Of a stretch of DNA of 45,427 nucleotides, positions 1 to 9,111 are shown one piece after another. Made by a program: the position numbers and the translations under genes. Every line of letters begins with the position of its first letter. Position 1 is the stretch's first letter. This DNA comes from Pseudomonadota bacterium. GTDB taxonomy: Bacteria; Pseudomonadota; Alphaproteobacteria; Rhizobiales; Hyphomicrobiaceae. The DNA lies in NCBI GenBank assembly GCA_023412805.1, contig JAEZRM010000115.1, forward strand, positions 1-45,427, written 5' to 3'. The notes beneath the pieces are model-generated. The model ran no database searches. It was given only the letters and a program-made list of their open reading frames with translations, and was not told the DNA's origin.

Positions 1-92
1 GCGCCCGAAACGATCTTGCCGCCAGCATCTGCTCTGCCCTACGCTCCGCTTCGGCCAGATCAGACGCTGGCCAGCGACGGCCGGATTCTAAC

Positions 93-320
93 TTAGAACA
101 TGGCGCCGCTTCGTGGGGCAGGCCAAGTGTCCATGCCAATCATGATCCTGCCAAACTCTTCCTCGGTCATTCCGAGGTAATAGTAAGGCGCCCACAATCG
201 TTCAGGCCGCAATTGAGCGTCTGCGGGCGACCACACTGCCAAGCCCGCACTAGCCACAACTAGGAAAGCCACACCCCACGCTAGCCGCCGGCGCCCGCGG
301 CCCAGACCCAAACACTTCAT
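93..320 (-). CDS. small secreted protein, unknown function
   Basis: A 75-residue protein with a typical Sec signal peptide: a basic start (KCLGLGRGRRR), a hydrophobic core at about residues 14-30, and a likely cleavage after the ADA near residue 35. The mature part would be only about 40 residues, with WAPYYYLGMTEEEF as its most distinctive stretch. An AAGGGG-type ribosome binding site precedes the ATG at good distance. I do not recognise a family. It lies in an AT-richer, loosely packed stretch, has no obvious operon partner, and could be a remnant of a larger exported protein. The reading frame is clean and the signal peptide is convincing, but expression is unproven. Confidence 0.5.
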   Translation of the reverse strand: MKCLGLGRGRRRLAWGVAFLVVASAGLAVWSPADAQLRPERLWAPYYYLGMTEEEFGRIMIGMDTWPAPRSGAMF

Positions 321-597
321 TCCCCAACCCCTTCGTGCCCATCAGATGTCAGTGCTGCTAATAGGACCTCATCTAGCCGCCAATGACTGTCTTGGCGAGG
401 CAACACCTCTGCCCATATCAACTACACGCAATCGTGCAGGGATCGATGATATCGGAAGAACGCGCATCGTCGTGAGTGGCTATCCACCGAGGCCGAAGGC
501 TGAGGCTGTGAACTAGACCAACCTCCGCGGGGTGACTTGTTCCGGCAAGACTCGTTGCATGATATCTGTCTCAGACGTCGCGATCGAGGAAGGGCAG

Positions 598-843
598 ATG
601 AAGATACTTCTGGCAATGGCAATCACGGCAGCGGTGACGTTCTTCGTAACAAATCTCTGGGCACGGCATGATGTTCAGAACGGCTTTGCAGAGCTTGCAC
701 GTATCGAGTGCCCACATCTCATCCTGGAGTCCGACCGGCCTGACACGCAGTTCCTTCGTGTTCGCGATAACGCCTACGTGCCAGTTTACAAGCCAGCACA
801 CATGATCTCGCCTCAACCAGCCGCGCCAGCCAAGTCGCGCTGA
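598..843 (+). CDS. small membrane-anchored protein, unknown function
   Basis: An 81-residue protein beginning MKILLAMAITAAVTFFVTN, a single N-terminal hydrophobic segment (residues 2-19) that is either an uncleaved anchor or a signal peptide. It is followed by a short exported domain and a proline/alanine-rich tail. The frame is open further upstream, but the ATG at 598 is chosen because GAGGAAGGGCAG immediately before it is a good ribosome binding site and the hydrophobic segment starts there. The exported part contains a single Cys in ARIECPHL. No family is recognised. It lies in the AT-richer left part of the window without a partner gene. Confidence 0.5.
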   Translation: MKILLAMAITAAVTFFVTNLWARHDVQNGFAELARIECPHLILESDRPDTQFLRVRDNAYVPVYKPAHMISPQPAAPAKSR

Positions 844-1385
844 ATACTCACATCGTATTTAACTGCTCACTATAGTGAACTTAATGGCAAGCAGAGCGGA
901 GATCGCCCTGCGTGGTCGTTTCGACTGGAGACACGCCTTTTGAGGCGGGCAGTAATCCCCTCCACGCCTCTCCAGTGATCCACTTCGGCCGGATCAACTA
1001 ACTTCGGTCTAGTTGTGCACCCGTGCCCCCAATGCCTTCTCTGCGCCTTCCCAGCTGCGCGCCCATGGCCCCAGCCATCTACGCTACTCGTTCTCTAGAC
1101 TAGCTGCCGATCCATCTGATATTGGCGGATTATCGGCCGCCTTATATTATGGTTCGATCCCTCTGGCTTGAACTCGGCCAGTAAGAGATGTGTCCCCCTG
1201 TCAGCCTCCTAGATAGGCCTCCATCTAGCCCAGATCGCGTGACATGGCGCAACATGCCGCATGAAATCCCTGCATTTGCGCCGCTTTTCCCCTGACCCGC
1301 TTCCACATGATCAGCGTGTCACCACGTCCAAAATAGAAATGGCCCCCGACTTGGAGGCCACCTCTCTGCCGCATGGGCGATTAGT
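844..1385. other. 542-bp interval without a convincing gene
   Basis: No supported coding frame. It holds a 10-bp perfect palindrome, CACTATAGTG, at 868-877. It also holds a nested inverted repeat at 924-976: outer arms ACTGGAGA (924-931) and TCTCCAGT (969-976), inner hairpin CGCCT-TTTG-AGGCG (934-947). The nested structure lies about 80 bp after the gene ending at 843 and could end its transcription, although no T-run follows. The rest is AT-richer than the right part of the window and shows nothing else I can support. Confidence 0.4.
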
Positions 1386-1871
1386 TCATGCAGCCTTCTT
1401 GCCCTTCTTGGGCTCAGGTGGCAGGACTTCCACCTTCTGCCCCTCCGCCTTTCGCGCCTCCATCTTCCGCTTCGCGGCAAGCATCATTTCTCGCGCCACT
1501 TCCTCACTGCATCCAGTTGCGGCCATCAAACTACGGATGGCTTTAGTATCTGGATCAGGTCCCCGCTTCTCCGAGTTCAGCACATCCTTCAGCACATCGA
1601 TCTCAGTCAGCACGCTTGCATCCAACATAACAGCCGGATCAAGAGCCCTAAGCATGGCCTGTACTTTGATTTGGATAGTACGAACAGCAAGCTCCAAAAC
1701 TTGCTCTTCAGTCAGGCCGGAGAAATCATAGGTGACTTCCTTGGCATATCGTGGGCTTTCTGCATTCCGCCTGAATGAGAAAGTGCTTTTGATTTTCTTA
1801 TTCCCCACAAACTCAATCGAGTTGGAGAATGAAGCATCATCTGGAATGAGCGTCAGGGTTTTGGTGGCCAT
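1386..1871 (-). CDS. hypothetical protein with Lys/Ala-rich tail
   Basis: A 161-residue soluble protein starting MATKTLTLIPDDASF. The ATG at 1871 is preferred over the longer open frame because GGAGAAAGACAA precedes it directly, and the extra upstream residues look like non-coding DNA. The first 60 residues look beta-rich, the middle helical (TEEQVLELAVRTIQIKVQAML), followed by a short helix-turn-helix-like stretch (IRSLMAATGCSEEVAREMM). The C-terminal 30 residues are highly basic, ending EPPKKGKK-like. Such a charged tail suits a nucleic-acid-associated or phage-derived protein, but no family is recognised. The surroundings are low in GC and otherwise empty, which points to horizontal origin. 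Confidence 0.6.
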   Translation of the reverse strand: MATKTLTLIPDDASFSNSIEFVGNKKIKSTFSFRRNAESPRYAKEVTYDFSGLTEEQVLELAVRTIQIKVQAMLRALDPAVMLDASVLTEIDVLKDVLNSEKRGPDPDTKAIRSLMAATGCSEEVAREMMLAAKRKMEARKAEGQKVEVLPPEPKKGKKAA

Positions 1872-1969
1872 TTGTCTTTCTCCAATTTGTAGATCACAAG
1901 CCCATTTGCCTTGTGATATTGATATTAAGACAGACCCCCAAAACCCTCCCAAGGGAAATCGACATGAAA

Positions 1970-2028
1970 TCAGAATGCTATCTCGCAAAGCGAGAATATT
2001 CAGTGCGTCGCACTAGATTATATTCTGA
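1970..2028. other. multi-hairpin structured element
   Basis: A 59-nt segment with an outer inverted repeat, TCAGAAT (1970-1976) with ATTCTGA (2022-2028). Inside it are a tight 6-bp hairpin TCTCGC-AAA-GCGAGA (1981-1995), a GAATATTC palindrome, and a 4-bp hairpin GTGC-GTC-GCAC. Together they can fold into a branched, cruciform-like structure. It sits about 100 bp upstream of the orphan gene starting at 1871. It could be a regulatory leader, a protein-binding site, or a replication or mobilisation remnant; the sequence does not say which. Confidence 0.35.
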
Positions 2029-2632
2029 CCCACAAATCCAATAGACAGCATCTTATTTTTAATTCTTGGGCGGATAAGTAATAATCTTGCGCATTAACAT
2101 AGGGGCTAGGGGGGGGTGCCCACTCGCTACCTATGCTAGGCCATGCTCAGTGTCTAGAGGGCTTAACTCACATATAATGACCCAATTTGGCATTTATATC
2201 CCCTCTTATGATTTTTGGGGGAATTGCCATTCCATTTTCCGCTTTCCCATGCCACCATACATTGTGGGCCAGTATCCCAGCCTTAGAGGCAGTCCCAACG
2301 GACTACAATGGGAGAGAACGAGCAACCTCCGGCTCTTGGATGAAACCACACAGCGGTATAACCAGCACCGCCACCAATGCAAATCAGGGGCCATCTACGG
2401 CTAGCCACAAATGTTAGGTGGCCCCATATTTCTCTTCATCATCCGAGTATCAGGATATGGAGTATCACAAGAAGCCTCTGAGCAACTCGTCGATCATGGC
2501 AGACTGGTGTCATTGATTCGAGAAGGCTCCATGGCGGGTCAGCCGTTCCGCGCACGCGGGCTTCTCGATATGTTGCGCGGCCGCGCCGCGACAAAGAGGC
2601 GACAAGAGACAAGCGGCCAAGTTTCGCGCGAG

Positions 2633-2667
<35 letters not shown>

Positions 2668-2696
2668 TTAGTGCAGATCAACTTTTCGGCTGACCA

Positions 2697-3626
2697 ATGG
2701 TAGCTTTTCCATCGATGCGCTTTTTGAGCGCGCACCAATCGCCGCGCACAGAAGTGCTTTCAAGCCGTCTACGCAGCACCAATCTCTGGAACATCTTCAA
2801 TCCGTCCATGGTGTCTACGGCGCAAGGTGTTGCCATAGTCTTCAGGGCGGGCCGATGGCCGGGTGACAGACCCTTTCGGGCGTATTACCTGCCAGCCGCC
2901 AACATGGACAAGCCGCCAATCGACCTGACGGAGGCATATGCAGCGACCGCTGTGAAGGCCGTATCAGATCCGAAATTGTTCATGCTTGAGGACGAAATTT
3001 GGGTCACCTTCAACACCGGTCATCTTGAAGCGCCCAATAGGATATTCATGGCCCGGCTGCATCCAATGATGTCGAGCCCGCAAGAGCTGATCCTGCCTGA
3101 GCGCCAAACGATTGAAAAGAACTGGGCTCTATTCGCAACGAACGGAGCACTCCATGCGGTTTACTCAGTTAGCCCACCTATTGTCCTGCGCGCACGTGAT
3201 CGATACTCTAAGGGCAAGATCTCTTTTGAGCCCCTCAGCAATGAGGTATGCGAGATGCAGAACCCAGGTTGGGGCCTGACGCTCGGGTCCCAACTTGCTT
3301 CGCTAGATTCAGCTGGCAGTGACTTCGGTGTAGTAGTCCACCGGAAACTCTACTGGGGAAAAAAGCGCGCATATCTTGGCCTTCCGGGTCGTGTTCGGCG
3401 CGACGGGGACAAGTACGCGATCGCGTTCGGCCAACGCTACCTTGCCCACTCCCCGCGAGCATTGCTCGGCAGCCGCATCCGCCACAATCCCCACCTAATA
3501 AGCTGCACGTATATTTCCGGACTCATTGTTGAAGACGGTCGAGCGATACTTGGGTACGGAATCAATGATGTTGAAGCCGGTTTCGCCGAACTTCCAGCGG
3601 TAGCACTTGGCTTCGAGCCACAGTAA
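2697..3626 (+). CDS. beta-propeller glycosidase-like protein (GH130/GH43-like fold)
   Basis: A 309-residue protein with repeated beta-blade motifs typical of five-bladed propeller glycoside hydrolases and phosphorylases. The SDPKLFMLEDEIWVTFN stretch (about residues 91-107), the EKNWALF...LHAVYSVSPP stretch (about 140-160) and the C-terminal YISGLIVEDGRAILGYGINDVEAGF match the blade-edge signatures of that fold. It has no signal peptide, so a cytoplasmic role in glycan handling is likely. It is the first gene of a surface-polysaccharide group, followed 105 bp later by a pyruvyl transferase. The start is limited by an in-frame TGA at 2691; the ribosome binding site is weak, and ATG 2715 is an alternative. 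Substrate and catalytic residues cannot be assigned. Confidence 0.65.
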   Translation: MVAFPSMRFLSAHQSPRTEVLSSRLRSTNLWNIFNPSMVSTAQGVAIVFRAGRWPGDRPFRAYYLPAANMDKPPIDLTEAYAATAVKAVSDPKLFMLEDEIWVTFNTGHLEAPNRIFMARLHPMMSSPQELILPERQTIEKNWALFATNGALHAVYSVSPPIVLRARDRYSKGKISFEPLSNEVCEMQNPGWGLTLGSQLASLDSAGSDFGVVVHRKLYWGKKRAYLGLPGRVRRDGDKYAIAFGQRYLAHSPRALLGSRIRHNPHLISCTYISGLIVEDGRAILGYGINDVEAGFAELPAVALGFEPQ

Positions 3627-3731
3627 GCTGCCGCATGCTGGATAGGTGTCAATCGCCAGGAAATGACGTTTCCCGGTCTGATATGACATTTACGGCTGCA
3701 CACATGCGACGGCCTTAAGTTTGAGGATTCG

Positions 3732-4562
3732 ATGAGCACGATCCGGACGTATTTCTGGCACGATCGAATTAAAGGCCGATGGAAACTCTACCGGGATCGC
3801 TATCTTTTGGCCAAGCCCTGGAGCGACTTCGTTTACGGTAACTCGGGAGACATCTTCACCCGGGACGCGCTTGCCCACTTTTACCCGGGCACAACACCAG
3901 TGAATGTCGCGGTAGGACCGCGAATATTGTGCGTTGGCTCGATCGCGCACAAAATGTCAGCGGGCGACGTATTATGTGGTGTTGGATGCAAATCGGCGAA
4001 GCTTCCCGAGACCCAAACCAAGGAGGTTCACATCCATGCACTTCGCGGTCCGATCAGCTACGAATTATTCAAGACCGCCGGATACGATGTATCGCAGGTT
4101 CGCTTTCTCGCAGATCCGGGCCTCTTGATTGCAAGTATGGTCCCCGATTCCGCGCCCACCTCAGGACATGTCGTTTTCATCCCACACTACCGGGAGCGGA
4201 AGTCGATTCGGAAGAAGGTCCCGAAAGGCATCCACGTCCTGGACATTGACAATTCACCTTATCGCATCGCGCGGCAGATCCAGCGCGCGGAGTGCGTGTA
4301 CTCTTCCTCTCTCCACGGGATCATTTTCGCTCATGCGCTTGGGCGGCCCTGCGTTTTCGTGCGCCCGGCCACAGAGGAGCCCTTGCTCAAGTTCGAAGAT
4401 TACTATTTGGCGGTTGGGCTTAGGCCACCGAAGCCACTCGACTCAATTGCCGATGCTAAGCTTGCAAGCGCACCCACGTCGCCTGCGATACTCTGCGTAG
4501 ACGCAAACCAGATCATCTTTCCCGCAGCAGATGCGCTCAAGGAGCGCGGCATTATCCAATAA
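3732..4562 (+). CDS. polysaccharide pyruvyl transferase family protein
   Basis: A 276-residue member of the polysaccharide pyruvyl transferase family, which transfers pyruvate from phosphoenolpyruvate to sugars of exopolysaccharides as ketals (ExoV, CsaB and relatives). Visible signatures in order: GNSGDIF near residue 37, ILCVGSIAHKM near 65, IHALRGPISYELF near 100, FLADPGLL near 124, VVFIPHYRER near 146, and YSSSLHGIIFAHALGRPCVFV near 190-210. The last is the family's conserved SSLHG segment. The ATG at 3732 follows GAGGATTCG at suitable spacing. It is shorter than CsaB and closer in size to rhizobial ExoV. It is convergent with the glycosyltransferase gene at 4611-5825. Likely role: pyruvylation of a capsule or exopolysaccharide repeat. 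Confidence 0.85.
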   Translation: MSTIRTYFWHDRIKGRWKLYRDRYLLAKPWSDFVYGNSGDIFTRDALAHFYPGTTPVNVAVGPRILCVGSIAHKMSAGDVLCGVGCKSAKLPETQTKEVHIHALRGPISYELFKTAGYDVSQVRFLADPGLLIASMVPDSAPTSGHVVFIPHYRERKSIRKKVPKGIHVLDIDNSPYRIARQIQRAECVYSSSLHGIIFAHALGRPCVFVRPATEEPLLKFEDYYLAVGLRPPKPLDSIADAKLASAPTSPAILCVDANQIIFPAADALKERGIIQ

Positions 4563-4610
4563 CGTAGAGAGAGCGCTATAGTGAGGCACGCAACAGAATG
4601 CGCGACACCA

Positions 4611-5825
4611 CTAATTGCGCCTCCGCAAGTGCCGGCATCTAATTGCACTGATGAATGCAGCCCTGCCGTCCGACCAGCGCAGTCCTGTCGCTCGTGCGAA
4701 AGAAGCTCCCGACATTCGAGCGCGTGTTGCGGCATCGGTCATAGCTGCGCGCCTCATAGCCATTGTTAGACCATCGGGAGACGTCGGATCATAAAGAAAG
4801 CCATTCTGCTCGTCGTCAATCAGCTCGCTCAAACCTCCGAGAGCCGGTGCGATTACCGGTCGACCGAACGACATCGCGAGTATCGCGGCACCTGATGTTA
4901 AAGTAGCAGTGTACGGGAGAACAATGAAATCTGCTGCGTTCAAATAATACTGCATATCTGCATTATCAATGTGACCAATGTTTGTGACGATCGCACTGGA
5001 GGTCGCGGGAATCGATGAGATAAGGTCTCCGTGGTGCGGCAAGACTCTCCCAGCCACCAGAAGGCCAACTGAGAGGCCTTCCTGCTCGAGCGCGAGAATG
5101 GACGGCACTAATTTATCCAGCCCTTTGTATGGCCTGATAATCCCGATGTTCGCAAAAATTGTTTCACGAGACGGACAGCCTACCCGTTTTCGCGCGGCCT
5201 CGGGGCCAACTTCATCGTCATAGACGCCGATATAGCTACCATGTGCAGCAATGATGATGCGTTCCGAGGGTGCGTTGTATGCAGATTTCGCTTCCTCCGC
5301 GGCCCGCTTGCTGTGCACAATTATGATGTCAGCCAGGGCTGCTAGTTTTCGCCTGAAAGCCATTTCGAGATCGCGATCAGAGGTCTCGTGCTCGATTAAG
5401 TTGTGGACCGTCCACGCGATGATACCGCCCTTTTCGCGAATGAGAGCGCACGTATCTAGAAATGCGCCGGCAGAATAGTGTTCGCCTCCTTGCTTCCTCG
5501 CGCCTGAGAAGAGCAGATTCAGCCAATGGACATGGAAGCACACGCTCTTGTCGGGATTAGACTCAACTTCACGAAGTGTCGTTTCGGCATCGCCAGGCTT
5601 GGCAGAAAGGGTCTCGGAGTCGAATCCATAGAACAGGCTCTGGTAGGGATTGCTAAAGTGGGGCCAGTAGCGAACTATGATCGGCGGCGAGCCATTCAGC
5701 TGGCAACTCTTAAAGCTAAAATCGGCTGTACGCGGCAAGCAGATGTTCGCATCTTGGGGGCGCCCTTTTTGCTTTGGATCTTTTTTCCCTCGCGCGAACG
5801 CCCAACGGCGCAACGACCTTATCAT
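4611..5825 (-). CDS. GT4-type glycosyltransferase
   Basis: A 404-residue GT-B fold glycosyltransferase. The N-terminal half has the acceptor-side pattern VHWLN...IAWTVHNLIEHE, as in exopolysaccharide mannosyl/glucosyl transferases. The C-terminal half has the donor-site features IGIIRPYKGLDKL, VLPYTATLTSGAAILAMSFGRPVIAP (the E/S-rich nucleotide-sugar loop) and GGLSELIDDEQNGFLYDP. ATG 5825 is chosen over an upstream GTG because GGGGAAG sits 7 nt before it. It is cytosolic, probably membrane-associated through the basic N-terminus (RSLRRWAFARGKK). With the pyruvyl transferase and the acyltransferase it forms a polysaccharide assembly and decoration set. The transferred sugar cannot be told from sequence. 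Confidence 0.85.
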   Translation of the reverse strand: MIRSLRRWAFARGKKDPKQKGRPQDANICLPRTADFSFKSCQLNGSPPIIVRYWPHFSNPYQSLFYGFDSETLSAKPGDAETTLREVESNPDKSVCFHVHWLNLLFSGARKQGGEHYSAGAFLDTCALIREKGGIIAWTVHNLIEHETSDRDLEMAFRRKLAALADIIIVHSKRAAEEAKSAYNAPSERIIIAAHGSYIGVYDDEVGPEAARKRVGCPSRETIFANIGIIRPYKGLDKLVPSILALEQEGLSVGLLVAGRVLPHHGDLISSIPATSSAIVTNIGHIDNADMQYYLNAADFIVLPYTATLTSGAAILAMSFGRPVIAPALGGLSELIDDEQNGFLYDPTSPDGLTMAMRRAAMTDAATRARMSGASFARATGLRWSDGRAAFISAIRCRHLRRRN

Positions 5826-6088
5826 ACTGCGCTTCCCCACCCATTGTTCAGCAGAGTCGCACTAGATCCCATTGAGAGCCGAGTCCAACGCGCTCAGTCG
5901 GATGTCCACAACTTTGGGGCGGACTGTTGCGGTCACGCTTGTCTCGAGCGGCGAGCGCGCTTAGTCGATCGTGGGTCTTATCGTCGGGTTTGGCTCGTCA
6001 CGCATATAGATGAGCCTTCGTGACCTGCCGATGTCCCTGGGAGCTGATCGAGGTTTGTTGCGAGCGCACGTTTGGGGGAGATCGTCAA

Positions 6089-8092
6089 TTGAATGGTTAC
6101 AGGCCAGAAATTGACGGCTTGAGAGCCATCGCTGTGGGAGCTGTCGTGCTCTACCATGCGCGAGTGCCGTATTTAACTGGAGGCTACGTCGGCGTCGACG
6201 TATTCTTTGTTATCTCGGGATATCTAATTACGAGCATCGTAGCGCGCGACATTCAGGCTGGTGCTTTCTCTCTGTGGTCTTTCTATGAGAGGCGCATTCG
6301 CCGAATATTTCCTGCCCTGTTCGTTATGCTGGCCGTTTCCACCGCGCTTGCCACCTTGCTTCTCCTTGCGGATGAAATGAGTGCCTACGCTAGAAGTTTG
6401 TTGGCGGCAACGACATTTGCCTCCAACTTCTATTTTATGGGCGATACGGGCTATTTTGCGGGACCTGCTGAGAGCAAACCGCTGCTTCACACCTGGTCCT
6501 TGGCCGTCGAAGAGCAATTCTACATAGTCTTCCCTATCTACCTCTTCTTGGCGGCACGCTACATTAGCCGATGGGTCTTGCCCGTAACCTTGATCCTCCT
6601 TGCGGCATCATTACTATGGTGCGTTCTGCTAACACCTGTTAGTCCGGATGCTGCGTTCTTCGCTTCTCCGACGCGGGCATGGGAGTTGCTCGCAGGAAGT
6701 GCATTGGCCCTCGCGGCGCGGCGAGCGCCATTACCTGCATTGCTGGCGGAGCTAGCGGGGTTAGGCGGTCTCGGGCTTATACTTGCATCAATATTTGGCT
6801 TCAGCGACGAGATTGCCTTTCCCGGTGCTTACGCGGTGGTTCCAGTAGTTGGAACGGTACTCGTCATTACATCGACGAACGCAAATGCTACCCTCATAGG
6901 AGCCCTGCTCTCCACGACGCCCATGCGTTTTCTCGGTTTGATCTCATATTCGTTATACCTTTGGCATTGGCCAGTACTAGTCTTCTATCGCTTTTGGCGA
7001 ATTGAGCACCCCCCAGCCGCGGAAATTGCGGTGGTGGTCGGGATCTCTGTAGCTCTCGCGATAATGAGCTGGCGGATCGTTGAGCGTCCGTTTCGACGAT
7101 CAAGTCTCATTCACAATCCAAGGCTGGTACTCGGAAGTGGAGTAGCTAGCATCGGGATTGGTGCGGTTTGCGCACTCGGCATCATTGTCAATCGAGGCTT
7201 TCCGGACCGCTACCCGGAGACTGTTGAGAAGCTCCTAAGTGTTAAGGCTGCTCCCCGCCATCTGGATTCCTGTGAAGTTGTCGAGAGGCCCGGGCGCATT
7301 AAGTTCCGCATCTGTGGCCTCGGCGGGGATGGAAATCAACGCGACGCTGACGCCAGCTTCGCGGTATGGGGGGATTCCCACGCTGCGTCACTGCTACCAG
7401 GGTTCGATGATGCTGCGAGAGAGGCCGGTCTTAAGGGAGTGTTTGCTGGGCGAGGGGGCTGTGTTCCACTACTTGGTGTGACGCAGACGAAGAACGGCTA
7501 CGAAACCTGCGCCGCATTAAACATTTCTATAATTGAGTACTTCGCTGCGCGTCCAACCATAAAGCATGTCATCCTCGTATCGCGATGGTCGATCTACGCA
7601 GTCGGCGAGCGGTTTCGCGGGGAACACGGACAGAGGGTCTTAATACGTGATGGAAAAAGCGAAACGGTGAACGTACAGCAGAACCAGTTCGTCTTCGCGC
7701 GCGGCCTTGGGAGAACTTTGGAAGCACTCGATGCGCTCGGCGTGCATGTCTCGATCCTCGGTCAGACTCCTGAAACCGAGTATGATGTACCTACGGCTCT
7801 TGCTCGAGCCGAGTGGTTGGGTCGGGCGGTCGACCTGCGTCCTACGGTCAAGCAGTACGATGAGCGCCAAAAACTCGCGAACTCTGTATTCGCGGTGGCT
7901 GCTTCCGACGAAATGGTTCGACTTGTAGATATAAGGCCGGCCCTTTGCGACGATAACAGGTGCTCAATTCGAGATGAAACTCTACCGCTGTACCGGGACA
8001 CTTCCCATTTAACGCCGGATGCGGCGAAGCGGTTTTCTCCGCACCTTCGCAGGGTGCTCGAACGTGTCCACGCGGGGACGAAATCGCACTAA
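6089..8092 (+). CDS. membrane O-acyltransferase, acyltransferase-3 plus SGNH domain (OafA/YrhL type)
   Basis: About 667 residues. The N-terminal half is an acyltransferase-3 domain: NGYRPEIDGLRAIAV with the conserved RxxxH-type catalytic His at residue 23, VDVFFVISGYLI, RRIRRIFPAL, the TWSLAVEEQFY signature, and about ten membrane helices. The C-terminal half is a periplasmic SGNH domain with WGDSH (Ser430) and DTSHLT (Asp637, His640). Such fusions O-acetylate surface polysaccharides or lipopolysaccharide. The open frame extends upstream to 6020, but the TTG at 6089 is preferred: GGGGGAG lies 8 nt before it and the family's proteins begin at this point. It is monocistronic, following the divergent glycosyltransferase gene by about 260 bp. 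Confidence 0.9.
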   Translation: MNGYRPEIDGLRAIAVGAVVLYHARVPYLTGGYVGVDVFFVISGYLITSIVARDIQAGAFSLWSFYERRIRRIFPALFVMLAVSTALATLLLLADEMSAYARSLLAATTFASNFYFMGDTGYFAGPAESKPLLHTWSLAVEEQFYIVFPIYLFLAARYISRWVLPVTLILLAASLLWCVLLTPVSPDAAFFASPTRAWELLAGSALALAARRAPLPALLAELAGLGGLGLILASIFGFSDEIAFPGAYAVVPVVGTVLVITSTNANATLIGALLSTTPMRFLGLISYSLYLWHWPVLVFYRFWRIEHPPAAEIAVVVGISVALAIMSWRIVERPFRRSSLIHNPRLVLGSGVASIGIGAVCALGIIVNRGFPDRYPETVEKLLSVKAAPRHLDSCEVVERPGRIKFRICGLGGDGNQRDADASFAVWGDSHAASLLPGFDDAAREAGLKGVFAGRGGCVPLLGVTQTKNGYETCAALNISIIEYFAARPTIKHVILVSRWSIYAVGERFRGEHGQRVLIRDGKSETVNVQQNQFVFARGLGRTLEALDALGVHVSILGQTPETEYDVPTALARAEWLGRAVDLRPTVKQYDERQKLANSVFAVAASDEMVRLVDIRPALCDDNRCSIRDETLPLYRDTSHLTPDAAKRFSPHLRRVLERVHAGTKSH

Positions 8093-8128
8093 GCCGACGA
8101 TCTGTTGACGTCAGGATTGGTCCCGCTC

Positions 8129-8237
8129 CATGTCACGCCATGTCACGTGGAGCACATGCGAACCATAAGAACCATCAGGGAACACGTTGTAATTGCTGGA
8201 TATCATGTCACGAAAATTCCGGGCAAAACGTGACATG
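8129..8237. repeat. cluster of four CATGTCACG 9-mers beside tRNA-Lys
   Basis: The 9-mer CATGTCACG occurs at 8129-8137, 8139-8147 and 8204-8212, and in inverted form (CGTGACATG) at 8229-8237. The third and fourth copies form an inverted repeat with a 16-nt spacer. All lie between the acyltransferase stop and the 3' end of tRNA-Lys. Clusters of short repeats next to a tRNA 3' end resemble the arm-type sites of tyrosine integrases. A regulator-binding site or a transcript hairpin is also possible. No integrase gene is present in the window. Confidence 0.5.
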
Positions 8238-8287
8238 GAACATCCCACATGGGAACATTCAACCATCTGATTTCATTCGGGAAATCA

Positions 8288-8363
<76 letters not shown>

Positions 8364-8613
8364 TACCCTGGCTGCCAATTACCTCTTTGCAGGGCAAAAC
8401 ATAGACTTGTCGCTTGGACAGCCTCGGTTCCGCCGCTATTCAGGCATTGGGTCTCGTGCCAAAGAGTGCCGCGTTTTAAACGCCGCGCGCCCCCTTGTCC
8501 AGTCCGGATCGCGCAGACGAGATGGCACGTTCCGCGGCCCGTCAGTTGTAGCTTCAGTTTCGGCTTCCTCGCGCCTCGGGCGCGTCCCTGCCTTCGGAGA
8601 CCGAGCCCGGCAA

Positions 8614-9111
8614 ATGCGCACATCGATCCTCATATCCTGCGCCTTACTCGCCCTCGGCCTCAACGGATGCGCCGCCGCCATGCCGGGCTATGTGCCCGAC
8701 AAAGGGCGCCACAAGCTCGCCGAGGCGGCCGCCCAGGCCCGCTCCGACCGGACTGGCACAACCGCCGCCGATGGCACCTACGTTCCGACCTCGGCCGAGC
8801 GCGGTTATACCTGCCGCCGACTGAAGGGCGTCATGCAGCTCAAGATCCAGCAGGTTCGCGACGCCGAGGCCAATCCCCCTACGGGTCTCATTTCGTCGCT
8901 GACCAGCAAGGCAACCCCGAAACACACAGCGACGGGCACCCCCAGTGCCGTCTACTCCGAGGAGCGCGCCCGCCTGATCGCGCTCAATAATCTCATGGTC
9001 GAGAAAAACTGCAGCCACTTCGACCTCGACGCCGCCATGAAACCGGGGAACACCGAGATGCCAGAACCGATCGGCGCGCCGACCAAGACCAGCAGGAAGA
9101 AAGAGCGCTGA
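8614..9111 (+). CDS. predicted lipoprotein, unknown function
   Basis: A 165-residue protein with a lipoprotein signal: MRTSILISCALLALGLNGCAAA, with the lipobox LGLNGC giving a lipidated Cys at residue 19. The mature protein is hydrophilic and helical, with two further Cys (YTCRRLKG and KNCSHFDLD) that could form a disulfide, and a basic tail (KTSRKKER). The frame is open for another 69 codons upstream, but that extension looks non-coding and would hide the signal peptide. The ribosome binding site is weak (GGAGA 13 nt upstream). It is transcribed away from the divergent tRNA-Lys gene. No family is recognised; it is probably an envelope-associated protein of the core chromosome. Confidence 0.75.
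   Translation: MRTSILISCALLALGLNGCAAAMPGYVPDKGRHKLAEAAAQARSDRTGTTAADGTYVPTSAERGYTCRRLKGVMQLKIQQVRDAEANPPTGLISSLTSKATPKHTATGTPSAVYSEERARLIALNNLMVEKNCSHFDLDAAMKPGNTEMPEPIGAPTKTSRKKER

Noticed and set aside
859..877. CTCACTATAG, identical to the core of the phage T7 promoter
   Set aside because: The upstream specificity bases do not match the T7 promoter and the match is part of a simple 10-bp palindrome; there is no phage RNA polymerase gene nearby.
910..976. tRNA or tmRNA-like fragment (TTTCGAC and a nested stem)
   Set aside because: It lacks a T loop, anticodon arm and acceptor stem; the structure is explained by a simple nested hairpin.
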